A DNA stretch of 48,171 bases from an uncultured Bacilli bacterium (GCA_934101275.1 CAKOQM010000005.1:1-48171); one strand, 5' to 3'; shown: positions 33,799 to 43,268, numbered from the stretch's first letter. Numbers and translations: made by a program. The notes: a model not told the origin generated them from the letters alone.

Positions 33799-34399
33799 CT
33801 TCACCTAAATATTTTTGCATAAATATTCCTAAATTAACCATTTTCGAGGCTATTTTTTCATTTGTCCAGTAATCATCAATAGAAATGTCCCCATGAACAA
33901 TGTTCGTTTCATCGTCATAATATACGATTTCTCCATCTGTAACAGCAATTAAAGTAGGTGCATAAATATCTTTATTATCATTATCTAAAAAAGGAACATA
34001 GCTCGATAATTCCCGAACAATATTTTCATAATAATGATTGTTATTACTACGATCGTTTTTAAAATTATAATAATAAATTTCTTTTATTCCCATTTTGATT
34101 GCCGCATCATTTAATATTTCAGCATATTTACTACTCCACTTATTTTCCGGAAATGCCATAAAAATGATAGCTGTTTTACTATTCATCATTTCAAGTACAT
34201 CTTTTGCTGTGGTATATTTAAAGACATTATCACTGGTAATACCAAATTCTTTTGTAAAAGACTCACTATCAGTAAGTTCTCTTTTTGGTGCATTATAATT
34301 TTTTGTGCCTAAATAAATAAAAGCAGCAATTAAAAAAATAAAACTAAGAATATAAAAGATTTTTTGCCACAATGGCATTGGTTTTTTCTTAACCTTCAT
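33782..34399 (-). CDS. Membrane-anchored thioredoxin-fold protein without CxxC
   Basis: About 205 residues from ATG 34399 (ribosome site GAGGGGAT). N-terminal membrane helix (about 14-33) and a thioredoxin-like domain where the CxxC position reads FPENKWSSKYAEIL, without cysteines. It overlaps its CxxC-bearing neighbour and looks like a paralogous partner. The acidic C-terminus ends GEDDAEE. A non-catalytic subunit or substrate holder is a guess. Confidence 0.72.
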   Translation of the reverse strand: MKVKKKPMPLWQKIFYILSFIFLIAAFIYLGTKNYNAPKRELTDSESFTKEFGITSDNVFKYTTAKDVLEMMNSKTAIIFMAFPENKWSSKYAEILNDAAIKMGIKEIYYYNFKNDRSNNNHYYENIVRELSSYVPFLDNDNKDIYAPTLIAVTDGEIVYYDDETNIVHGDISIDDYWTNEKIASKMVNLGIFMQKYLGEDDAEE

Positions 34400-34439
34400 A
34401 ACTATCCCCTCTGAAATCATTATATCAATTAAAAAGTAA

Positions 34440-34470
34440 GAAAAAAAGACACTTTACTCAAAAAGTGTCT
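34440..34470 (-). terminator. Terminator of rpsB-tsf
   Basis: AGACACTTT-TTGAGT-AAAGTGTCT followed by TTTTTT on the minus strand. Confidence 0.85.
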
Positions 34471-34477
34471 AAATTTG

Positions 34478-35353
34478 TTAATTTCCTTTAACTTGATTCA
34501 TAACTTCAGAAGCAAAATCTTCATTTCTTTTTTCCATACCTTCGCCAACTTCATAACGAATAGCAGCCTTTAATTCACCACCATTGTTTTTAATATATTG
34601 ACTAACAGATAAACCATTATCCTTAATGAAGGCTTGTTCAATAAGACAAATTTCTTTATAGAATTTATGCATTCTACCTTCTACCATTTTTTCAGCAATT
34701 TCAGCAGGTTTTCCTTCACTCATAGCAAGTTCTTTTTGAACTTCTTTTTCATGATTAACAACGTCTTCTGGAACATCTGAAATGAAGACATAGCTTGGAC
34801 GCATAGCAGCTTGTTGCATAGCAACATCTTTAGCCACTTCTTCATTGGCACCTTTTAAAACAACTAAGCTTGCAATTTTGCCACCCATATGAATATAAGA
34901 CCCAAATACTTCACCATCTTCTAAAGTAAGAATTTGGAAACGACGTAAAGAAAGTTTTTCACCAATTTTAGCTGTCTTAGCTACAATTAAATCTTTAATC
35001 GTACCATCTGGTGTACTTACTTCCATAGCGTCTTCTAAAGTTTTAGCATCACTTTTTAGTAAAGATTCACCAATTTCTTTAATCATATCAATGAATTCTT
35101 CGTTTTTACTAACAAAGTCTGTTTCAGAGTTCACTTCTAAAATAACAGCTTTATTACCATCAACAAAAATATTAGCTAATCCTTCTGCAGCGATACGGCT
35201 TTCTTTTTTATTGGCTTTAGCAATACCTTTTTCTCTTAAGTAATCTTCAGCAGCAGCCATATCTCCATTTGTTTCCGCAAGAGCTTTTTTACAATCCATC
35301 ATGCCAGCTCCTGTTTTTTCTCTTAAATTTTTAACCATTTCTGCGGTTACCAT
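34478..35353 (-). CDS. tsf: Elongation factor Ts
   Basis: Nucleotide exchange factor of EF-Tu, 291 residues, full length. Signatures: VKNLREKTGAGMMDCKKAL near the start (UBA-like domain) and EVNSETDFVSKNEEF around residue 75. It follows rpsB by 26 bases, as usual. Confidence 0.97.
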   Translation of the reverse strand: MVTAEMVKNLREKTGAGMMDCKKALAETNGDMAAAEDYLREKGIAKANKKESRIAAEGLANIFVDGNKAVILEVNSETDFVSKNEEFIDMIKEIGESLLKSDAKTLEDAMEVSTPDGTIKDLIVAKTAKIGEKLSLRRFQILTLEDGEVFGSYIHMGGKIASLVVLKGANEEVAKDVAMQQAAMRPSYVFISDVPEDVVNHEKEVQKELAMSEGKPAEIAEKMVEGRMHKFYKEICLIEQAFIKDNGLSVSQYIKNNGGELKAAIRYEVGEGMEKRNEDFASEVMNQVKGN

Positions 35354-35379
35354 AAACTCAAATCCTTTCTAATATAATT

Positions 35380-36153
35380 TTATTCAGCTATTTTTTTAAC
35401 GTCTTCTTTTTTCTTGTCGTCTTTAGCTTTCATTTCTTTAGCAGCTTCTTCAGAAGAATAATCAACAAGTTCAAGATTATTAGCTTCACAAATAGCATTA
35501 TTTAAAGCACCCATAACAACTTTGATAGCTTTAACAGCATCATCATTTCCTGGAATAACAAAATCAACATCATCAGGATCACAGTTTGTATCAATTAAAC
35601 CAAATACAGGGATATTTAATTTTCTTGCTTCATGAATAGCATTAGCTTCCTTCTTAGAATCAATAATAATAATAGCTTGAGGAAGTTTATTCATACCACG
35701 AATACCAGAAAGTAAACGATTTAATTTATCGTATTCTTTTTTAAGACCGATAACTTCTTTTTTAGGTAAAACATCAAATGTTCCATCAGCTTCCATTTTT
35801 TCAATTTCTTCAAGTCTATTAACACGACGACGAATTGTACGGAAGTTTGTTAACGTACCACCTAACCAACGTTCTGTTACATAGAAAGATTTACTTCTTA
35901 AAGCTTCTTCCTTAACAACTTCGCCAGCTTGTTTTTTTGTACCTACAAATAAGAAAGTACCACCATTTTCAGCAATAGATTTCATTTCAGCATATGCTTT
36001 TTCCATACCTTCAACAGTTTTGTCTAGATCGATAATATAAATATCATCTCTAGCCCCATAAATATAAGGTTTCATTTTTGGATTCCATCTTTTTGTTTGA
36101 TGTCCAAAATGAACACCAGCTTCTAATAAAACATTCTTAGAAACAACGCTCAT
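35380..36153 (-). CDS. rpsB: Ribosomal protein S2
   Basis: Small-subunit protein S2, 257 residues. Hallmarks: LLEAGVHFGHQTKRWNPKM at the start, DLDKTVEGMEKAY, GTKKQA, VTERWLGGTLTNF, and IIDSKKEANAIHEARKLNIP. A Lys/Glu tail ends the protein. First gene of the rpsB-tsf operon; a structured leader of about 115 nt lies upstream. Confidence 0.97.
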   Translation of the reverse strand: MSVVSKNVLLEAGVHFGHQTKRWNPKMKPYIYGARDDIYIIDLDKTVEGMEKAYAEMKSIAENGGTFLFVGTKKQAGEVVKEEALRSKSFYVTERWLGGTLTNFRTIRRRVNRLEEIEKMEADGTFDVLPKKEVIGLKKEYDKLNRLLSGIRGMNKLPQAIIIIDSKKEANAIHEARKLNIPVFGLIDTNCDPDDVDFVIPGNDDAVKAIKVVMGALNNAICEANNLELVDYSSEEAAKEMKAKDDKKKEDVKKIAE

Positions 36154-36268
36154 AAAAACATCCTCCTTCGTTTTTCTTCTGCCTAGATCTTCTTAGCATT
36201 TTCACTCAACGCCGTGAGCACTCGAAAATTCTAATCCCTAGTGCATGTTTATTTGCTTTTATTAAGCA
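36154..36268 (-). promoter_or_regulatory. Structured rpsB leader, candidate autoregulatory element
   Basis: The leader between the promoter and rpsB can fold into an extended arm: CTAG with CTAG, TTAG with CTAA, ATTTTC with GAAAAT, and an inner CTCA-CGGCGT-TGAG. Autoregulation by S2 is known for such leaders in other bacteria. I cannot match this one to a known family by eye. Confidence 0.45.
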
Positions 36269-36274
36269 CGTTTA

Positions 36275-36303
36275 TTGTATCAAACTCTTGAAAGAATAAC
36301 AAG
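36275..36303 (-). promoter_or_regulatory. Promoter of rpsB-tsf
   Basis: TTGTTA (36303-36298), 17-bp spacer, TACAAT (36280-36275). Confidence 0.7.
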
Positions 36304-36385
36304 AAATTTTTGTCCCTTATATATTATATAAAGCAAAAAAGCATTTAAATACTAATTCAAAAGGTTTTGTTAACTTAAATTTCAC

Positions 36386-36820
36386 TTATTTTCTAAAACT
36401 TGAAAGCTTCGTATTAGCAGATGTTCTGACAAGTCTTTGAGTATTATAGCCATTAACACTTTTATTAGGTTTTGTTGAAGTCTTAAATGTCGAAATTTTT
36501 CCTAGATCTTCATAAGCATAAGTAGCTATTTCATAAACATCGCCATAATTATTTATTCTTAAAGGATTAGATTTACCATCGACATAAATACTAAGCAAAT
36601 CATTCTTAACGAGATACTTTGATACCAAATTAGAACTTATTGGTTTTAGATTGTATCCCTTTTTTCCTTTCCCACTTTTTATAGCGATATAGATATCACA
36701 AGGTTCATTCACATAATAGAAAGCATTAGGAGCTAATTTTTTAGCTTTTTCTCCTTCTACGACTGCAAAATAATCATTGGCAGCCACAAAAATAAGTCTT
36801 TTTGCATTTGTTTCTTTCAT
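36386..36820 (-). CDS. Unknown small protein
   Basis: A 144-residue protein from ATG 36820 (ribosome site GAAGGA); the longer upstream frame lacks a ribosome site and overlaps the promoter TTGCGC-17-TACAAT (36871-36843). It starts ETNAKRLIFVAANDYFAVVE, is basic in the C-terminal third (KTSTKPNKSVNGYNTQRLVR), and has no membrane helix. Monocistronic by its own promoter. Family unknown. Confidence 0.7.
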   Translation of the reverse strand: MKETNAKRLIFVAANDYFAVVEGEKAKKLAPNAFYYVNEPCDIYIAIKSGKGKKGYNLKPISSNLVSKYLVKNDLLSIYVDGKSNPLRINNYGDVYEIATYAYEDLGKISTFKTSTKPNKSVNGYNTQRLVRTSANTKLSSFRK

Positions 36821-36842
36821 AAATATCCTTCTTTCAAGGAAG

Positions 36843-36871
36843 ATTGTACCCATATTTTGTGAAAAGCGCAA
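36843..36871 (-). promoter_or_regulatory. Promoter of the 36386 gene
   Basis: TTGCGC (36871-36866), 17-bp spacer, TACAAT (36848-36843). Confidence 0.65.
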
Positions 36872-36884
36872 CAAAAAACGTGCA

Positions 36885-36915
36885 AAAAAGCTAAATTAAG
36901 CTTATATTTAGGCTA
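36885..36915 (-). terminator. Terminator of trxA
   Basis: Imperfect stem AGCCTAAAT/ATTTAGCT followed by TTTTTT on the minus strand, directly after trxA. Confidence 0.6.
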
Positions 36916-36916
36916 T

Positions 36917-37210
36917 TTATACACTTTTCACAAAATTTTCGACTTCACTTTTACTCATTAAACCTATTTTTTTATTTACTTCTTTACCATCTTTAAAAAG
37001 AATAAGAGTTGGAATAGACATTACCCCAAAAGAAATAGCTAAATCTTGATGTTCATCTGTATTTACTTTTAAAACATTAATATCTTCACATTCTTCTAAA
37101 ATAGCACCCATTCTTTGACAAGGTCCACACCAATCGGCATAAAAATCAACTAAAGTAATTCCCTCTTTTATTTCTTCTTCAAAATTTTCTTCTTTTAAAT
37201 ATTTAATCAT
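36917..37210 (-). CDS. trxA: Thioredoxin
   Basis: Cytoplasmic dithiol-disulfide reductase, 97 residues, slightly shorter than the usual 105. Active site WCGPC at residues 27-31, preceded by LVDFYAD; the cis-Pro loop is MSIPTLILFKDGKE. Single gene with its own -10 (TG-TAAAAT type) and terminator. Confidence 0.95.
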   Translation of the reverse strand: MIKYLKEENFEEEIKEGITLVDFYADWCGPCQRMGAILEECEDINVLKVNTDEHQDLAISFGVMSIPTLILFKDGKEVNKKIGLMSKSEVENFVKSV

Positions 37211-37328
37211 AATTTCATCCTTTCCGTTCCATTTTATTTTATCATACTTTTTTTAAGTTTATACAAAAGTTTAATTTTGATATTTAACAAAATACAATTA
37301 ATTTCATCTTATTAAAGCCATCTTAACA

Positions 37329-37368
37329 TTAAAAAAACTAGTACTTTTCTTTCAAAAATACTAGTTCA
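37329..37368 (-). terminator. Terminator of the surface-protein gene
   Basis: AACTAGTA-15 nt-TACTAGTT (37366-37336) followed by seven T on the minus strand. Confidence 0.8.
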
Positions 37369-37432
37369 TGCTCTTTGACAATTTAAAAAGTTATAAAAAT
37401 TTACACACCACTCTTGACAAGGTCGATTTTAA

Positions 37433-39450
37433 TTAATCTGCCTTTACCTCATAGGGACTATTAGCCGTGCCGATTCCTCCACTTATCTGAGTATCAGATG
37501 AAAGATTGATAACCGCGCGAACACCACTGCCACTTAACACGGAAGTGCCGCCGCTAGGAGCACCCGCCGCGTTTAGTTTAAAAACATAGGCCGCATTGTC
37601 TGTCGTACTAAAATTTTTCGGAGACATCGTCCAGTAAGATGAAGTATTATAAGTATAAGTTGATTTATTAGTATAACCATCAGCAAAACCAGAAAGCATT
37701 AATTCATCAACCGTGATTAAACCTACAGGATAAGTTAAGGCTTTGTTTCCTTTAGTACTTGTACTTAAGGTAAACAAAGCGTTTGGTTGAGCACATTTTA
37801 ATGTTGGTTGTTTGGTTTGATAATATCTACTATATGGTCCATAGTATATATTAGAACCTGTTTCTGAGTAGGCATTGCCAGAATAATAAGTTCTATCATT
37901 ACAAAATCCTGCATCCGCAACTACTTTTTCATTTGAAGTTCCTGAAATATTAGTTTTATACCAATTATCTAAAACAGCTTTTATATTGCTATCTTGTTCA
38001 TTCGCTACCGTTTTTTCATAACTTTCATTTAAAGTTGTCCCATACATATAACCGACATAGGCGGGATTAGATTTTTTCGTATTAAAAGCAACATTTCTTT
38101 TAATAAATTGGGCTGTTCCTTTAGCATCAGCTGTTGTCCCGGCATATAAAAGACGAATGCTACCATCACCATTGATTCTTATGATTCGCCAATAAGCACC
38201 TGCATATTTGACATAATTATTATTTACGGATCCACGATAGTAGTAACTTATTCCATCATCATCTTCCATTTGATATAAGCCTTTATCTGATTTATCACTT
38301 TCTCTTTCTGTTTGATTCAAAACATAACCTTTTAAGTTGTATTTACGATACTTAATAGATGTACCACCAGATCCTGTGGTAGTGCCATCTGTGTAAGTAG
38401 CACTGGCAAGTTCATATATGGTTGCACAGTTTTGATAATTTCTCCATACACTAACAACATCCGTAGAGCTCGTATTAAAACCAGCACTGCAAAAATAATA
38501 TTTTGTATCGCCATCATATGTCAAAGTTGTTGGATCCAGTTGACTCACGTTGGTAATGTCATATTTTCCTGTTTCTGAGTTAAATGTATAACTCGTTCCA
38601 ATCTTTAATAAAGCAGAAGAACTTGTTAAATTTTTAAAACGATCGTCCGTATCTTTCAAAGCTACTAAATCAGGATGGGGCATCGTCGAGGTGACATTAC
38701 TTAAAGTTGTTCCTTTATTTTCATTCCAAATAAGAATTGGGGCTGTCTTACTAAAATCTACCGTTTGTTTGGCGGCAATTTTTTGCTTAGATATTTCTGG
38801 GATTGTTTGATATTCGTTAGCAAATATGGCATTAGCAAGAGTTGTATATCCTTGTTCTACTGGACTATAGTTACTTACTGATGCTGTTACAACTACTTTT
38901 GATTTAAAGTTTTTGTTCATTGCATCTGTATCTTCTGGTGTAACATCTTCAGCCATCCATAATCTTAAATTATAATCAACACTATCACCAGCACCTAAAG
39001 CACCTTTTACTAATGTCTTAGATGCCACAGCGCCATCTATTGTTATTTTTGCATCTTCTAAAACACTTAATTTTGTAACGCCTTCATTATTAAGCATGGT
39101 ATTAATATATTTAAGAGGCATAGTGTTATCATCAAGCATTTCAAGATTTACCGTGTAACTAGCAAATAAATCACAAGTATTTGTTATAGTAAAACTATAA
39201 GGTGTTAATTTTTTTCCCTCTTCATCCAATATGGGATAGGCATTTGTTAAATTTATATTATTTTTTTCATTTGACAAAGATAAACTAAAACAACTTGCCA
39301 CGACTTTATTCACACCTGTTTGAGTATAAGTTAATATCCAATAGGCATAAGATACGCCTATGATAGCCATGATGCCTATTAATAGAACAGCGATGACTAA
39401 TATATTTCTTTTCTTTTTTCGTCGAGTAAACGATTTCTGTTTTCTTTCAT
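37433..39450 (-). CDS. SipW-type surface protein, frameshifted at its N-terminus
   Basis: Secreted protein of about 670 residues. The N-terminus is a TasA/camelysin-type signal: RRKKKRN, a hydrophobic stretch, then GVSYAYWILTYTQTG. The middle is unlike known enzymes; the C-terminal 200 residues carry a YWRIIRINGDGSIRLLYAG module and end WTMSPKNF...GVRAVINLSSDTQISGG, shared with the large surface protein at 45355. The good start (ATG 39450, behind AAAGGAG) is out of frame with the body: MKENRNRLLDEKRKEIY then stop. One extra A in the A6 run (39419-39414), or a -1 slip there, joins them. The nearest in-frame ATG (39370) cuts off half the signal peptide. Confidence 0.75.
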
Positions 39451-39485
39451 GTATATTTCTCCTTTTTCTTTTTAAATTTTATTTT

Positions 39486-41390
39486 GTGAGGATGAAAGAA
39501 AACTATCGCTCCTCACGGAACCGTACGTGCGTCTTTCTCGCATACGGCTCTTTGTAATAATCTTTTGAAACTTACCAGAGTTGAAAGCAAATTTTAGGTT
39601 TTACTAACGGGTTATATTGTATGATTCTATCTAGTTTTGACCAACTAATTTTCCCTCTTTGGCTTCTTCTACTTAGCCATTTCTTTAAGATTCGTTTTAC
39701 AAATCTGTATACGTTAGCTAACCAATTATAGTTCCCACTAATGCCGTAGTAGTTGTATAGTCCTGTTAATTTCCTGTTTAGTTGTTTTATTAAACCTTTT
39801 GGTTTTGTTGTTCTATTTTGTTTAATAAAATCTAGCAGGCCTTTGTATTTTAATTTGGACTTTTTCTTAGATGTAGCATAGTTAACTTTGTAATATCCAT
39901 TTCTTGTTTTACCATTTGATATGGTAAATCCAAGAAAATCAAATGTACTGTTTTCTTTTGAGTTTCTGCCAAACGGAAATATTTTAGTTTTAGTTGGTTC
40001 AACCTCTAGATTGAATTGAAGAAATCTTTTAATTAACATTTCATAAAACATCTTGGCATCTTCTTCGTATTGAAACATACCCACAAAGTCATCAGCATAT
40101 CTTACTAATTGTGCTGTACCCCTACATAGATTTTTAAATTCATTATCAAACCAATTGTCTAATACAACATGCAAATATAAATTAGCAAGTACTGGAGAGA
40201 TTATTCCACCTTGCGGTGTTCCCTCTTCAGTTTCATTGAATTCATTGTTTTGCATATATCCTGCTTTTAAGAATCGTCTAACTAGTTCTATAAAATCTCT
40301 ATCTTTTATTACTACTTTTAACATTCTTAGCAGTATATCATGGTCAACATGATCAAAGAAACCTTTTATATCTGCTTCAACTATAAAATTCACTTTTTCG
40401 TGCATTACTGTTTTATCTATTTTATCTATTGCTTGATGACAGCTACGGTTTGGTCTAAATCCATATGAGAAATCTTGGAAATATCTTTCAAAGATTATGT
40501 TTAGTATTTCTGCCATTTTTGCTTGTACCAATTTATCTTCGTAACTCGGTATTCCTAGTGGTCTTGTTTTACCATTTGGTTTTGGTATCTCCACTCTTCT
40601 TACTGGTAATGGTCTATATTTATGTTCTTTCATTGTTTCAATAAGTTTTCTTAATTTTTCTTTTGTATCTATACTATATTGTCTCTTATTTACTTTATCA
40701 ATTCCAGTTGCTTTTTCACCATCTTGTCTTTTATGTATCTTGTATAAGCTATTTACATTAATATATTGCATTAAACCCTGCACATTTGCATATTTATCTA
40801 GTTGCTTATTTATTTGTTTCTCCATATCTGAATATTGTTTTAGCATTTTATCCCACCTCTCGTGTGTATTTTCTGTTCCTTATTCAGAAACGATTATTAC
40901 ACTAATCCCTTCGCTCCATAACCTACCACATTATTTCTTCACTACTATGGATTAGTCCGACTTCTTATAAATCTTCTTATAAACCTCTAGTTTTACCTAT
41001 CTTTAAGACCTCACTGCCAGTTTATATTAAACCTTATCATTGGTATTTTAAACCTTCAATGCTTTGGAAATTTATAAGACCTCACGGGTATCATAATTGT
41101 ATTATGTTTCTCTCGAAATATTCTTGGACCCCGATGGAACCTACACATTCTTGTCATTATCGTTTGTGTATTACTGCCTACTATGATTATGAGCATATCG
41201 GCTTCCATTTGATGTTGTTAACGAGGCTCAATGTCTATGGGTGGTGTCGCACCTATTCCTCTAGAAACTCCTAACTCCAACGCTTAAACCTAATCTTACG
41301 ATTTTGGCTCCATGGATTAGTACTAACTCTTGACCAAGTTTATTAGGTTGGTTAATCTCCAACTATACAATTACGACCGAACCGTCGCAC
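39486..41390 (-). mobile_element. Group II intron (IIC-like)
   Basis: A 1905-nt ribozyme retroelement on the minus strand. The 5' end is GTGCG (41390-41386). The intron encodes a reverse transcriptase. Domain V, starting GAGCCGTATGCG and closing CGCACGTACGGTTC (39545-39513), closely resembles IIC introns, but it is 33 nt where 34 is usual, with AGAAAGA in the apical loop. Domain VI pairs GTGAGGA with TCCTCAC and leaves an A eight bases from the 3' end, giving a terminal AC at 39486. The 5' exon forms a hairpin (AAAAGGA/TCCATTT) next to the insertion site, in line with IIC target choice. It lies in the leader of the surface-protein gene. Confidence 0.88.
39572..40846 (-). CDS. ltrA: Group II intron reverse transcriptase/maturase
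   Basis: A 424-residue intron-encoded protein that helps the intron splice and copies it into DNA. RT blocks are intact: PNGKTRPLGIP (about 90-100), FSYGFRPNRSCHQAI, EADIKGFFDHVDH with the first Asp (D159), EGTPQGGIISPVLANLYLH, and YADD (250-253). A maturase domain X follows (LNRKLTGLYNYYGISGNY) and the protein ends KPKICFQLW. There is no HNH endonuclease domain, as in IIC elements. No stop or frameshift is visible, so the protein looks functional. Confidence 0.94.
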   Translation of the reverse strand: MLKQYSDMEKQINKQLDKYANVQGLMQYINVNSLYKIHKRQDGEKATGIDKVNKRQYSIDTKEKLRKLIETMKEHKYRPLPVRRVEIPKPNGKTRPLGIPSYEDKLVQAKMAEILNIIFERYFQDFSYGFRPNRSCHQAIDKIDKTVMHEKVNFIVEADIKGFFDHVDHDILLRMLKVVIKDRDFIELVRRFLKAGYMQNNEFNETEEGTPQGGIISPVLANLYLHVVLDNWFDNEFKNLCRGTAQLVRYADDFVGMFQYEEDAKMFYEMLIKRFLQFNLEVEPTKTKIFPFGRNSKENSTFDFLGFTISNGKTRNGYYKVNYATSKKKSKLKYKGLLDFIKQNRTTKPKGLIKQLNRKLTGLYNYYGISGNYNWLANVYRFVKRILKKWLSRRSQRGKISWSKLDRIIQYNPLVKPKICFQLW

Positions 41391-41469
41391 CATAAATGGA
41401 ACAACTCCTTTTTTACTTTAGTATGTAACAGTTTTGTTACTTTTAAACTCTTTTCTATTCATAAAGGTA

Positions 41470-41485
41470 TTATAGCACGTCTTCA
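41470..41485 (-). promoter_or_regulatory. Promoter of the intron-interrupted surface gene
   Basis: Extended -10 TGC-TATAAT on the minus strand near 41480-41471, without a clear -35. Between it and the intron lies a small hairpin (GTAAC/GTTAC). The transcript would run through the intron before it reaches the surface-protein start. Confidence 0.5.
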
Positions 41486-41556
41486 ATACCATTTGGTAAT
41501 AAAATTTATCAAAAAAAAAAGAAAATATTTTTGTTACTTATCTTCTTTCTTATATT

Positions 41557-42231
41557 TTAAAGGTCTATTTTACCTTTTTTTATTAGTTCATCGACAGCAT
41601 CTTGTTTAACAATGTCATATTTAAGTAAGATATCTAAACATTTTTGATTGTATTCTTTTTTATTATGAACATTTTGGTCTTTGATACTTATAATTTCTTT
41701 AATGGCTGTGATGGATTCCTCTGTTAAATTAGAAAGTCCTGGACTAGATTCTAAAATGGGACCTCCTAACCTACTTTCTAAAATAAATTCGTTTGTTGTT
41801 GGTATCATAGAAAGTAAGAATAAGGCAATAAAGATAAATAAATAATTTTCTAAGAATCCAAATAAAGCTCCTAATAATTTAGAAGGAATACCTAAAATAA
41901 TCGTAAAGTTTAAAATCTTTTCTATACCTCCCGTTATTTTAATAACAATCTGTAAAAGCGTCATTAAAACAATATAAACTAAAATAAAGGCTAGTGCTTC
42001 ATAAATAATAATGTTTAAAACGGTAAGGCCTTCAAAATCTCCTGAGAAATTAAAGAAAGGACAAACAGAATATAAAATTTTAGAAACAGGGTTTTTAAGC
42101 CAAAAAGATAATATTAAAACGACGATCGCGCCAATAAACATGGCCGCACTTTTAATAACACCTCTTTTAAAGCCAACCACAGCACCCATGGCTAAAAACA
42201 AAATAATAATGCTATCTACTATACTTGTCAT
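41557..42231 (-). CDS. cvpA: CvpA family membrane protein
   Basis: A 224-residue protein with four predicted membrane helices in the first 150 residues (around 5-20, 27-45, 75-105, 120-142) and a charged C-terminus. DSIIILFLAMGAVVGFKRGVIKS is the typical CvpA start. The family is linked to colicin V export in E. coli and to envelope stress elsewhere; the role here is unknown. It is divergent from rnhC, a common neighbour in Firmicutes. Confidence 0.85.
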   Translation of the reverse strand: MTSIVDSIIILFLAMGAVVGFKRGVIKSAAMFIGAIVVLILSFWLKNPVSKILYSVCPFFNFSGDFEGLTVLNIIIYEALAFILVYIVLMTLLQIVIKITGGIEKILNFTIILGIPSKLLGALFGFLENYLFIFIALFLLSMIPTTNEFILESRLGGPILESSPGLSNLTEESITAIKEIISIKDQNVHNKKEYNQKCLDILLKYDIVKQDAVDELIKKGKIDL

Positions 42232-42316
42232 ATACGACTCTCCTTATCTTTTTTCATTATAAAATATTTTATTTTCATAAGCAAGTATTTATGTTAAACT
42301 TAAAGCGGTGAGAAAA

Positions 42317-43249
42317 ATGACAATTGTTTTTAAAGTCAGTGAGACATTAAAGAAAAAAATGACAAAATATTATGAAGATAAAAGAAGGGAAAAAACACCA
42401 CCTTATGCTGTTTTTCAAGCAGAAGAAGGTGGTACAATTATTACTTTATATGAATCTGGTAAAGCGATGTTTCAAGGTATCAGTGCCGACATTGACGCCA
42501 ATATGTGGAAGGAAATTGAAAAGAAGTTAACTGGTAATACCATTGAAGTAAAAGATACTAAGGAAAGAAAAAAAGAAGAAAGAGAAACTAGAAAAAACTT
42601 CTACTCGTTAAGTACAATTGGGTCAGATGAAGTTGGAACGGGTGATTATTTTGGTCCGATTGTTGTAACAGGAGCCTACGTTCCTAAAGAAATGGTTTCC
42701 AGGATGGAAGAGTTAGGCGTTAAAGATTCTAAAAAATTAACGGATGAAAAAATTTTACAAATTGGCCCTACCCTTATGAAAGAAGTAAAACATTGTACGT
42801 TTATTTTGGATAATGCCTCTTATAATGTGTATCAAAAAAAAGGCTATAATATGAATAAAATAAAAGCCATTTTACATAACAAAGTTTTAGTTGAAATGAA
42901 AAAAAGACAACCTGAATATGATAAGATTGTCGTCGATCAATTTGTTTATCCTCGTAAATATTTCGAACATATTTATGAAGCAAAAGAAAAAGTGGTAGAC
43001 ATCACTTTTGTAACGAAAGCTGAAAGTATTTGTGCGTCTGTGGCCGCGGCTAGTTGTATTAGTCGTTACGTCTTTTTAAAGAAGATGGATGAAATAAGTG
43101 ATAGTCTTCACCTTCCTTTATTAAAAGGAGCTAGTATAGACGTAGATAAACAAGCGAGCGAAATTGTAAAAAACTATGGAATGAAAAAACTAGGAGAAGT
43201 GGCCAAACTTAATTTTAAAAATACAGAAAAATTAAAAGAATATCTTTAA
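42317..43249 (+). CDS. rnhC: Ribonuclease HIII
   Basis: Cuts RNA in RNA-DNA hybrids. 310 residues from ATG 42317 (ribosome site GGTGAG). The N-terminal 80 residues form the TBP-like substrate-binding domain typical of HIII; the catalytic domain begins IGSDEVGTGDYFGPIVV (Asp-Glu pair) and continues GVKDSKKLTDEKI, IVVDQF and AESICASVAAASCISR. Divergent from cvpA. Confidence 0.96.
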   Translation: MTIVFKVSETLKKKMTKYYEDKRREKTPPYAVFQAEEGGTIITLYESGKAMFQGISADIDANMWKEIEKKLTGNTIEVKDTKERKKEERETRKNFYSLSTIGSDEVGTGDYFGPIVVTGAYVPKEMVSRMEELGVKDSKKLTDEKILQIGPTLMKEVKHCTFILDNASYNVYQKKGYNMNKIKAILHNKVLVEMKKRQPEYDKIVVDQFVYPRKYFEHIYEAKEKVVDITFVTKAESICASVAAASCISRYVFLKKMDEISDSLHLPLLKGASIDVDKQASEIVKNYGMKKLGEVAKLNFKNTEKLKEYL

Positions 43250-43268
43250 GACGGATATTCTTTTTTAT
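43238..43268 (+). terminator. Terminator of rnhC
   Basis: GAATATC-9 nt-GATATTC (43238-43260) followed by TTTTTT. The rnhC stop lies in the loop. Confidence 0.8.

Noticed and set aside
41059..41274. A 71-residue plus-strand reading frame
   Set aside because: It lies antisense to the structured domain I of the group II intron and has no ribosome site.
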